DNA of 64,000 nucleotides. It comes from Siphonodentalium dalli (Eukaryota > Mollusca > Scaphopoda > Gadilida > Siphonodentaliidae). Each line of letters starts with the position of its first letter. Position 1 is the stretch's first letter. Below are positions 22,263 through 32,493 of this stretch, piece after piece. The notes beneath the pieces are model-generated. The model searched no databases. It was not told the origin of the DNA and saw only the letters and a program-made list of their open reading frames with translations. Made by a program: the position numbers and the translations under genes. The stretch spans positions 91,070,707-91,134,706 of the forward strand of contig CP136067.1 in NCBI GenBank assembly GCA_032622095.1, in the 5' to 3' direction.

Positions 22263-22974
22263 ATTCCAGTCGACATTTTACATTGTTTAGAGTACATTAG
22301 CAGGATAATTGTGTTTTCATATAGTTTCGTGTCTTGAATAGGGTCAACTTATAGAACTATGAGTATCAATATACTCTACACTCTAGGCCCAATTGTAATA
22401 TTCAGAACGAAGATGTTACTTTACTGGTAAGCCTATTGGAGAAGCCATAAGCATCCTCAAATATTCTATCTTGTGTGTAATGGACATAATGGACAATTTT
22501 CGAGAGTTCGTGTCTCGAAGACGGACACTTTGTTTTAACAGGAGTGTCTTTATACCAACTATACACCGAGCTCGGCTATTAAGAATAGGTCTGCTGCGTT
22601 ACTTATAGTGCATATATCATGGGTACCATTACCCGCAGCGTACTTTTAATCTGAGCATAATTGATTCTGTTGTGTAAACGCAAAATCTAACACTTGCTTT
22701 ACTAAATGGGTTATCCCATTCAGTTCGAAAACACAGGCATTGGAATAGTCTATGACATCACACTAGCCAGATTGGTTGCAAAATAATTTGCTCCGCTAAA
22801 AACACCATAAATTAAGCAAAAACAATGGAATAACGTCAAGACATTATAGTGACGATGATTTAATTAAGATCATGGTAAATTACATCTGTGGAAATTTGAA
22901 AGTACTTTTTGTCAAGTAATTCTCGGACTATTACGTCTTCTGTTGTTGAACATTTCAATCAGCGACTGAAACAA
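22263..22974. other. Duplicated upstream region of gene B
   Basis: Several blocks match the region upstream of gene A exon 1 (45392-45760): TACATTAGCAG, CTCGAAGACGGAC, TCATGGGTA, and ATAAT-GA-TC...TTGTGTAAAC. It probably contains the ancestral promoter, but no TATA box or initiator could be assigned with confidence. Confidence 0.45.
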
Positions 22975-24180
22975 TGGTGGATGCAAAGCAGTGGCTACTC
23001 GAGGACAAACTTCCTATTAATTTGTGAACGATGTCCACAGAGACAAGAACACGTTTGAAAAACACATGACAAGAGAACTGTTATTAGTGTAACGGAACAT
23101 TCAATATACAGAGAAACAGGAATGTTTGTGACTTTTGTAGGCAACACTACCATTTCAGACGCAAAAGACATACTATATACATCAAGTAGTATTTTGTGGT
23201 CGTGCAAGAAATGTAGAAATAACAAAAGCGACAGCCAGAATAAATACCACAGTGACCAGGATACACACGATGACACTAAACAGAATAATCGGAAACAAAA
23301 GAAGAAATGAGACCAAATTTGGCGTATGTAAGCAGGAAAGGGCAATCAACAATGCAGGACCAATTAAGTTATGAGGATATGGGAATATGGATGTTACACA
23401 TCGAAAAGTTGCTGGAAAAAGTTAGAGGATATATGAACAAATTTGATGCGTGTATCAAAATTAAAGTGGAACAGCGCATTTATAACCTTGAACAGAAGTA
23501 TAGCGCAAAAATAGAAGAACACACTTCAGAAATGGAAAACAGATTACAGAAAATAGAGTCAAATATATTGAAACTAGAAAAACTAGCGGGGAGAAACATA
23601 TACGCAATTAGAGGCATCAAAAAGAAAATCAGAAAAACTAATCAAAGAATTTGAAGAGAAAAACAAACGATTATTTGAACAGAAATATAAGAAAAACAGA
23701 CTATGCTGGAATTATTTACAAAAGAAAAACTTAAAACACCCGCAAACGCATATAAAGTACCAAATTAAATTTCAGAATCGAAGAACCACAACATCGTGAT
23801 AGAAAATATACCCGAATTGCTGCAAGCAGAATATTCAAGAGAACAGGACTGGCACAGTATAATGAATTGCAAGAAAGGTCAATATTTAACGTCAGCGATG
23901 TTTTGTCCTTTTACAGACTTGGAAATGGGTCTTTGAACAAACATCGACCGGTGAAGATAGTCCTGAAGATGAAACAAACTCGAGACAAAATGAGTCGCGA
24001 TGCTATCACATGCAATACAAAGGACAGTAAAACAAAAGGTAGTGCAAAAATATACTTTAATATAGTCTCACGAAAACGCAAATGGAACAGCCCTATGAAC
24101 TCCGCACAAAATTGAAAAGGAAACAGAAAGTTTACCCTTCCAGGAATTTCCGCTTGGAATGGAATCGGATAGTGAAACAT
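22975..24180 (+). pseudogene. Decayed non-LTR ORF1-like gene
   Basis: In shifting frames the plus strand encodes, in order, a cysteine-pair segment (ICERCPQRQ, later SSILWSCKKC, resembling the end of a PHD finger), a long Lys/Glu-rich coiled coil (about 23380-23640), and then a basic segment FYRLGNGSLNKHRPVKIVLK with RDKMSR, ending with YELRTKLKRKQKVY in another frame. This order (zinc finger, coiled coil, RNA-binding C-terminus) is that of ORF1 proteins of L1/Tx1- or CR1-type retrotransposons. Several frameshifts break it and no matching ORF2 follows. Confidence 0.45.
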
Positions 24181-26500
24181 TAAACCTTTGGTATAGTGTA
24201 ATCCAGTGTACGCTGCAGTACTCAGTTTACTAGGTATGTTAAGGTGGTCAAAGCAGACGAAATATAAAGAAAATTGGTAAAAAAAACAACCATATTTATT
24301 GAGGGATATGTTTTGGTAATGCGCTCAACAACGACCTGTTTGTGCAACATATTATCTGAACATTTCGTATCGGATATATATTCATCAATTATGCTTTTGT
24401 ATAGAAAACTGAGAAACGACATCGTTGATTTGTTGTGTTAACTGTACATGGACAGAGCAATGATAAACTACATGTATATCTGACAGTGAGACAGCAGTAT
24501 GTTAACCTGCATGTTCCGTCTTCATTGAGTACAGCACCTTTGGTTGGTCAGATACCACTCTTCAGTGAGTAGAGCACTTTTGGTTGGTCAGATAACACGC
24601 ATATTTCACCACTTAGTGCTAATTTGCTATATGAATGACCAATACTGTCGGCTGGTTTATATGTGTACACGTTATTGTGGTTGACCGTAATATATTGTGG
24701 TACTGACGACTAGGACATTATTGGGTCCATCCGAGTCTCGGAGCGACAAACTTGAACATAAATGCTAAATATTCAATGTCACACCATGTTAACGACAACC
24801 CACCACAAAGACTTCTAACCACTAACTCTTTCCTTTCTTAATCGATTTCCCCAACCATTTATAACATAACACACTGGAGCGGCCAATAATTCATTGGTAT
24901 GTGTTCGGGTAATAATGATAGCAGACGGCATACAGAAACAGTCATATATTACAAGGGCGGAACCATTCATATTCATTGGAGAAAAATGCTCAGATAATAA
25001 GTTCAACAATATGCATGAACGTATTATCTGAACATGGAATGCGCGAAGTACACGCCAATTTGTTTAGAAAGTATATACAGTGTTAATATAATGCGGTCTA
25101 CGATATTTAGGATGATAAAGGACATTTCTTTATATGCACGGAGACAGTATCGTGTGAAATGCATATTGAAAAAGACGACATTTACAGGCTTTGGAAAAAA
25201 CCATCACGACATGGCGGATCCAGTGCTGATAGATGGATCGAATGGAGGTTAGTTCTGATTCCGATTCCTTCCATTCGATCATCTCAAATATTGATAACTA
25301 ACTGAAACAGGCTCCCATTGGGAGTCTTTAATCATGGATATAGTAGGCCCCTTCAAAGAGATATATACTATCTAAAAATATATATATTTTTGAAATGTTT
25401 AGTTTTTTAGATTGAACTCAATGTCACAAAAAAAAACAATGTTTTGTTTTAACATACGCGTTTTTGTAATAAAAAAAAATAAAAAACAGATATTCCGCTA
25501 ACGTACCCCTTGTGCACACCACTTAGTTGAAATCGACCCAGGACTGGTGGCTGTGAGAAAAATCTCGGAAAGACAGACATATCCTACTATTTTATATAAA
25601 TAGATAAACATGAAGATACATTTCAATTTGAACACACCCTCATATGTTGTGTCACCCTTCAACTTCATTGGCAGCCTAATTCTGGGGTCAGAACATTGTA
25701 TGTTTTCCATTTTTCTTTCAGCAAATATTGAAGTAAAATATATTGAACGATATTCAATGCTTTGTTCTCTAAAACTGTATTGATTTTCAATGCATTTCTA
25801 TAGTAAATAACTCATGAACAACTTTGCATACACAAATGAAATTACGGCCCCTCAGCTGCTCTGTGACAATAAATTACATTTTGAAATTCATTGAGCCAGT
25901 TACTTTGCACCTGAAAACATGTCATTTTGATGTCATATTTCGGCCACACATTTTATAATCCCATATACTAATCATCAATTAGTACACACATGTTAATACA
26001 ATAATAATACTAATTCATTTGCCGACTTTTCAGAAATGCTTTCACCCACCTGCATACATTCTTCACTCACACTCGTGCCAGATTCTCATTTTAATCTAAT
26101 CTATAATCTACATGTACGTGAGCTAAACCTATTGGATATTGTTACGAGCTAATAAACAAATCAAATTCAATTCAACCAATCCCGATATCAACATCAATTT
26201 CGGTATGTTTGGCTTCACACTGCCTATACGATACAGACAGTCACGCATATGCACACATTCTTTTACTTATTTAACTCAGTGCACCTACTCCGTTTCTGGA
26301 ATATCGTTTCTATCAAAGAGGCGTGAGCAACTTTTGAGGTGTTTGGTGTCTTTATTCAAGCATGCAGGAATTTACCTCTATTGCGACAGTGAAATAACAC
26401 GTGTTTTGTATCATTGTTTCGATGTGTTGAAGCGTCATTCAGACGATTGGGCACAATACTGGAAATGTGTTATAAACATGTGCCGACATACTGTAATGCC
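24181..26500. other. Spacer between genes B and A, unassigned
   Basis: It contains a two-copy 44-bp tandem repeat (about 24519-24596, core TTTGGTTGGTCAGATA), a small hairpin at 25232-25281 (GATCGAATGGA / TCCATTCGATC), and a trace of the Helitron internal repeat near 25298-25355. No exon was recognised. Confidence 0.45.
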
Positions 26501-26693
26501 CTAATTAATCGACTTCTTAACCACAGCAGAATTATGGGTAACTTTTCAGGATTTAGTCGGAAATATGGCTTGTTGCCATTCATCGGAAAGCTCTCGTGGA
26601 GAGCTTTCCGATGAATGGCAACAAGCCATATTTCCGACTAAATCCTGAACAGTTACCCATAATTCTGCTGTGGATAAGAAGTCGATTAATTAG
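26501..26693. repeat. 193-bp near-perfect palindrome
   Basis: Arms of 95 bases surround a 3-base centre (GTG at 26596-26598). The arms run CTAATTAATCGACTTCTTA ... GGAAAGCTCTC and its mirror, with two mismatches that I can see. The palindromic ends hide any target duplication. Overlapping frames on both strands that share a C-terminus are a consequence of the symmetry, not genes. Confidence 0.9.
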
Positions 26694-27283
26694 AGCTTTA
26701 CTGTACATCCGACAGAATGCCATATCTGCATTTACGATCCCAAAGTACTTTTCTCCATTATCCTGATGTGGTTGCGATTCTACGAACGGTATCTGCAGGT
26801 CATCGTGGATGCACATTGCATCGGCTGAACTAGATCTAGACATATATATCTATCGATTTAAATGGCATGAACACGCATTACACTATACCAGCTTTGTCTG
26901 AGTTGGCCGAGTCGTTTCCATTCGACCAAAGAATTGCGTTCTTACATTAAGTGCATGAATGTATATTTGAGATATATATCATATTACATTGCTATTGTTG
27001 GTTGATTGGTACATTTGGTGGAAGAAATGAGTGGGAAATCACACCATTGCACTTGTCCCGACATGTACATCGCGTATATATATGTTGATAATGTACTACA
27101 CACCGAATAGTCTGAGTCGCCATGGCATCGACTAAACCTTAGTTCCTACCAACAAACACACTTATTGTACTATAATGCTGTCCGAATATATGTCTACTTC
27201 CCGAAGGTGTATGATGGTACATGTAATACTGATTGTTGACCAATTTCAAAACCGTCCTGATCCAGTGTGTATGGTACTGTCAT
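26694..27283. other. Region 3' of gene A
   Basis: Presumed 3' flank of gene A. A partial copy of the end of exon 3 (CCGTCCTGATCCAGTGTGTA, 27252-27271) adjoins the real exon end. No clear AATAAA was identified on the minus strand close to the stop. Confidence 0.4.
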
Positions 27284-27486
27284 TCAGAACATCTGACAGA
27301 GGAATGGTTTGGCTATTGTCCCAGTACCGTCCGCCATGTAGTAAGCTGATCCAGTGTGTGCGATGCGCAAGAACTCATAGTGCTGTGCCTCACCTGCGCC
27401 CCAGTCAGTGAACAACAACGGCTGGCCATCGTAGGTGTACATGATATCACCAGCGCTTGGTCTGTGGCCATCGATGAAGAGCTTTC
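27284..27486 (-). CDS. Gene A exon 3: CTLD C-terminal half
   Basis: Last exon of the intact secreted lectin-like gene. The acceptor is TCTGCATTTTAG|GAAAGC and the exon begins in phase 1, matching the end of exon 2. The stop is TGA at 27286-27284. The residues are KLFIDGHRPSAGDIM, a YDGQPLLFTDW-GAGE segment, then AHTGSAYYMADG and AKPFLCQMF. In CTLDs the terminal cysteine pairs with the one in helix alpha-2 (FCAADG, exon 2). The calcium/sugar motifs EPN or QPD and WND are absent, so carbohydrate binding of the usual kind is unlikely; ligand unknown. The intron before it (10.2 kb) holds the Helitron array and the full-length LINE. Confidence 0.8.
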
Positions 27487-27625
27487 CTAAAATGCAGACA
27501 GGATGGTGCACAACCCACATGTTTAAATATCCGGATATTGAGTGGGCTGAATCGTTAAGTGCATGGAATTAAATGTAACGTATATCAGTTCAGATCATGC
27601 ATTGAACTATTATGTGTATATATGA

Positions 27626-28662
27626 CTAGCAGGTGGACCCGACTTCGTCCGGGCTGTTTCCCCTCTGCTTTTCGGCGAATTGTGCGATTTGACCTTGAAT
27701 TGTCCATTTTGAAGGTCAAGGTGAGGTGGGGTCACGATTTGACCCGTCCAAAACACTGCCCGGACAAAAGTACCCGACAAAAGTACACGTCGAAATCCAT
27801 CCGGTTTTACCCGATTTGACCTCGAATTGATCATTTCGAAGGTCAAGGTCAGGCCGGGGTCACGAATTGACCCGTCCAAAACACTCAGTGGACAAAAGTA
27901 ACCCCACGTATCAAATTTCGTCGAAATCCCATCAAAATTCGCGATTTGACCTTGAATCGACCAGATTTCAAGGTCAATGTCACGTCGCACGGGCAAACGA
28001 ATAGGCTTACGACACTCCTCATACGAAAGTATCCCCAGACACTAATTTTCATCGAAATCCCGTGATACTCGGGCGTTCGACATCGAAATGACCCGATTTC
28101 AAGGTCAATGTCACGTCGCACGGGCAAATTAACAGGCCCATGCCACTCCCCGGGCGAAATTAACCCCACATACCATGTTTCATCGAAATCGGCTCGGCCG
28201 TTCTCGAGTCCATCGCGAACAGACAGACATACATACACACACACACCCTCACACACCCACACACCCACACACCCTCACACCCCCCCCCCACACACACACA
28301 CAGATTTCCCAAAATATTACGACACTCCCCATACGAAAGTATCCCCAGACACTAATTTTCATCGAAATCCCGTGATACTCGGGCGTTCGACCTCGAAATG
28401 ATCCGATGTCAAGGTCAAGGTCACGTCGCACGGACAAATTAACAGGCCCATGCCACTCCCCGGCCGAAAGTATCCCCACGTACCAAGTTTCATCGAAATC
28501 GGCTCTGCCGTTCTCGAGTCCATCGCGAACAGACACACACACACACACCCACCCTCACACACACAAACAAACACACCCTCCCTCACACACATACACACAT
28601 ACATACACACCCTCCCACACATACATACACACACACACAGATTTCCGAAAATATATAATAGA
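27626..28662 (-). mobile_element. Helitron array, member 1
   Basis: It begins A|CTAG at 27625/27626 with the minus-strand hairpin CCCGGACGAAGTCGGG ahead of it, and ends GA|T at 28662. The minus-strand 5' end is TCTATTATATATTTTCGG. Internal units of about 130 and 300 bp repeat (GATTTGACCTTGAATTG-type and CATCGAAATC-type blocks), and two CA-rich tracts lie at 28210-28310 and 28530-28645. No enzyme is encoded; frames here are repeat translations. Confidence 0.65.
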
Positions 28663-28664
28663 TA

Positions 28665-28686
28665 TCTCATATATATTTTGAAGACC

Positions 28687-28719
<33 letters not shown>

Positions 28720-29357
28720 TTGTCTGTCATTAATACAAATCTACGATTCTCGACCGATCGGGACGAAACTTGGTACGTGTGTGTAGTTTGACCAGGCGGT
28801 GGTCGTTGTCGTATTGGCAAGCCCGTGCGACGCCCATGCAGCGCATGCGCAGACGAGATCTCTTGAAATTTGGTATGTTAATGTATCTTGTCCCGAATAC
28901 GAATTTTATCGAGTCGCCGAGCTCGTGCGACGCCAGCTTCGCGCATGCGCAGACGAGATCTCGGAAACGGGGGGAGCTACATGTATAGACTTGAAATTTG
29001 GTATGTGAATGTATATTGTCCCGGATACGAATGTTATCGTGTCGCCGAGCCCGTGCGACGCCAGATTCGCGCATGCTCAGACGAGATCTCGGAAACGGGT
29101 GGAGCTATCGACTTGAAATTTGGTATGTGAATGTATCTTGATCCCGGATACGAATTTTATCGGATCGCCGAGCCCGTGCGCATGCGCGAAGCGGGCGCCT
29201 CACGGGCTCGCCAATACGACAACGTCGACCGCCTTGTCAAACTACACACACGTACCAAGTTTCGTCCCGATCGGTCGAGAATCGTAGATTTGTATAAATG
29301 ACATACAGACATACAGACAAACATACAGACAAACAGACAGAGGTCTACAAAATGAGA
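28665..29357. mobile_element. Helitron array, member 2: foldback with two 5' ends
   Basis: The left end is TCTCATATATATTTTGAAGA on the plus strand and the right end its inverted relative CTACAAAATGAGA. Arms of about 190 bp follow (CTGTCTGTCTG, ACGATTCTCGACCGATCGGG, GTACGTGTGTGTAG). Between them are tandem units of about 122-128 bp with CGCATGCGC. It has no CTAG end of its own and abuts the CTAG of the next element. Confidence 0.6.
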
Positions 29358-30084
29358 CTAGCCGATGAGCCCGGCGTTGTCCGGGCTATTCAAAACCAGC
29401 CCGACGTTGTCCGGGCTATTCAAAAACAAAATTTCAAGTCGATAGCTCTACCCGTTTCAGAGATATGGTCTGCGCATGCGCGAAGATTGCGTCGCACGGA
29501 CTCGGCGACCCGATACAATTCGTAATCGGGGCAAGATACATTCACATAGCAAATTTCAAGTCGATAGCTCCACCCGTTTCCGAGATCTGGTCTGCGCATG
29601 CGCGAAGCTTGCGTCGCACGGGCTCGGCGACCAGACAAAATTCGTATCCGGGGCAAGATACATTCACATAGCAAATTTCAAGTCGATAGCTCCACCCTTT
29701 TCCGAGATCTCGTATAATATGACACAACAACCCATTATGATTTTTTAATCGAGATAATTGCATTCCGCGTTTCGTTTTGCATCCGTATTTTGCGCATGGG
29801 TAGCCGTTTAGCAGCTTCGATTGTAATAAAGAGCGTTAATCCTTAACACCTCCAAATATGGTCAATATAAAGATCGTTGATGCCTTAACCCACGAAGTGG
29901 CGTTTGCGATGATTTTGATGATTGGGAGTGGATAATCGGTGCTCAGAGCTTGTCCAAAACGCGACGTCGACGATCCCCGTTGGTTTTTACACTCATATAC
30001 GAAATTTGAGCTCGATGGGTGCAGTCGTTTTCGATTCTATAAAGGACATACAGACAGACAGAGGTCTTCAAACTATATAATAGA
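29358..30084 (-). mobile_element. Helitron array, member 3
   Basis: It starts CTAG directly after the GA of member 2, with the minus-strand hairpin CCCGGACAACGCCGGG, and ends GA at 30084 after ACAGAGGTCTTCAAAC. It holds 122-bp tandem units (AAATTTCAAG at 29429, 29551 and 29673) with GAGATCTGGTCTGCGCATGC. Confidence 0.6.
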
Positions 30085-31321
30085 CTAGCAGGTTAGCCCG
30101 CCACTGGCGTGCTTGGTCAGAAACATGCCAATGTTTTATGTTTTGTTTGTGTTTTTCAATGAATTAATATTGGGTTTTTCAATATTTTACCCGATTTGAC
30201 ATTGAATTGATCATTTTCAAGGTCAAGGTCATGTCGGGGTCACAATATATAATTTGTGGGTACCCGTTTGAAGGTTAAGACTGACCCGATGAAAAATTCC
30301 CCCGTTCCTAGGAACGACAGACATAAGAATTTTTCACACAATGCGACGTCGACGATCCCCGTGTGTTTTTACACTTATATACGAAGTTTGAGCTCACCTA
30401 GGGCGGAAAAACTTACCCGATCCGCGTTCTTATGAACACAACACGCTCCGCGTTCTTAGGAACACAACACGCTCATGTCTATACACGTCCAGACCCAGAA
30501 GAGAAATGATTTTTTTCAACCTGCCCGTGGCCATTGAGCATCCCCTGACAGAGGTTGTCCACCCTTACGAGATGGTCAATAGAGCCCCGCAAAGTTACTC
30601 CCGTCGTGAACCCAACCTCGCAAAGAGCGGAAGTCAATTAATCCCGCCGTGAACGCCATCACCAACGCGATGTAATTTTGTTTGGTATCATGTGTTGCGT
30701 TCTAAAAATAGGAAAGCACTTGTTCCCGTATACGTTTGCGTAAATACGAAATTGTGAGTGTTGGTTTGTAACCGGGATTTCTGAGAAGCATTATGCCAAT
30801 AACTACCACCCCCTAAGCCCTGACCTTAGTGTCGTACATACTATAACAATGATGTTGTACGAGTACTATGGCATCCAATAAATCTCCCCGCATAGGAAAC
30901 CACTCAATGTTCCCGTATATCCACACTAACTACCCCCCCCTAAGCCCTGACCTAAGTGTCATACATACTATAACAATGATGCTGAACACTTTGAGGCAAT
31001 TATATTGCAGAAATGTTGTAAGAGTACTATGGCATCCAATAAATCTCCCCGCATAGGAAACCACTCAATGTTCCCGTATATCTCTCTGCAGATGCTAATA
31101 ACGTTGAATGGTAAACAGACGCTCTTTATAGCAATGCGTCAAAAACAAACGCTCATTAAATAATCACTTGATTAACCCACGCCGTGCCTTTGCGGTGATT
31201 TTGGAGTGGATAAAGGGTGCTCAGAGCTTCTCCAATACGCGACAACTACGGTGTTCGTGGATTTTTACCATTAGATGGGAAGTTTGAACTCAATCGAGCC
31301 AGCCGTTTTCGATTCCATAAA

Positions 31322-31359
<38 letters not shown>

Positions 31360-31385
31360 GGAAGTCTCAAAATATATAGTATAGA
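30085..31385 (-). mobile_element. Helitron array, member 4
   Basis: It starts CTAG directly after the GA of member 3 and ends GA at 31385. It contains a duplicated segment of about 140 bp (30785-30930 and 30934-31083, core GCATCCAATAAATCTCCCCG), a short tandem of CGCGTTCTTA-GAACACAACA near 30425-30475, and a (TA)n tract at 31325-31360 close to its 5' end. No coding region is present. Confidence 0.6.
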
Positions 31386-31776
31386 CTAGCCGATGATACC
31401 GACGTTGTCCGGGCTATTCAAAAACCAAATTTCAAGTCGATAGCTCCACCCGTTTCCGAGATCTGGTATGCGCATGCGCGAAGCTTGCGTCGCACGGACT
31501 CGGCGACCCGATAAAATTCGTATTCGGGGCAAGATACATTTACATAGCAAATTTCAAGTCGATAGCTCCACCCGTTTCCGAGATCTCGTCTGCGCATACG
31601 CGAAGCGGGCGCCGCACGGGCTCGCCAATACGACAACGTCGACCACCTGGTCAAACTACACACACGTACCAAGTATCGTCCCGATCGGTCGAGAATCGTA
31701 GAGTTGTATAAATGACATACAGACAAACATACAGACATACAGACAAACAGACAGAGGTCTTCAAATATATATGAGA
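31386..31776 (-). mobile_element. Helitron array, member 5
   Basis: It starts CTAG directly after the GA of member 4, with a CCCGGACAACGTCGG near-hairpin on the minus strand, and ends GA|T at 31776/31777. At 391 bp it has one and a half of the 122-bp units and the same 5' region as member 2. Downstream sequence (TGTTGCTGTTTTGC) is the flank shared with the empty site at 9202. Confidence 0.65.
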
Positions 31777-32493
31777 TGTTGCTGTTTTGCAATTTTTATA
31801 GAAGAGCGATAATCGAAAACCATAGAAATCCATAGTATCGATAATACGGACCATGTTCGTCTTTTTGACGAAATAACAAATATCGACCCTTTCGAATGCT
31901 TGTCAATGTCGGGTGTCAATTAGAGTTCAGTCTTTTTTGACTTGAAACATATTTATTTGTATAATATACAAAAGGGATTGAGGCACAAGTTTTTACAACT
32001 TACGAAGCCCCTCTCCCGATACAATAATATAACATACATGTGATCAAGATGACGGTATATAAACGTATTTACATGATGATCAGTTTAGAGATATATAATT
32101 TGTATTGCCTTCCAGAGGTTGTGTAGATTTGTGTTTAAAACAACGAGGCTACATTGTGAATATGTGGCACGATAAACGAGTGCTAATATAATCTATTGGT
32201 GTACGTATGTTCGGAGGTTAGGAAAAAATAATAATAGTAGACAGTTATGAACTAGGTTTTAGATTATGTAGCGCTCTGGAAGGCAGTACCGACAATTGAT
32301 AAGAACGTGCATGTTTGTGGGGGAGGTTTGTCCATTTGTGAGAATAAATGCCACATAACAAATTGAAATTTCGGAAGCACCCTTAAGTATATTCAGAAGT
32401 GATATACTTATGTATGTACATACACCTACATATATACAGTACACACATATGGATCCATATGGACACACATACATACCTATAATATAAACTCTT

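Noticed and set aside
26414-26843. Two frames on opposite strands sharing a long identical C-terminus
   Set aside because: The identity is forced by the 193-bp palindrome; there is no independent coding evidence.
28108-28820. Frames of up to 153 codons full of Thr-His or Cys-Val repeats
   Set aside because: They come from CA/TG tracts and Helitron internal repeats in several overlapping frames.
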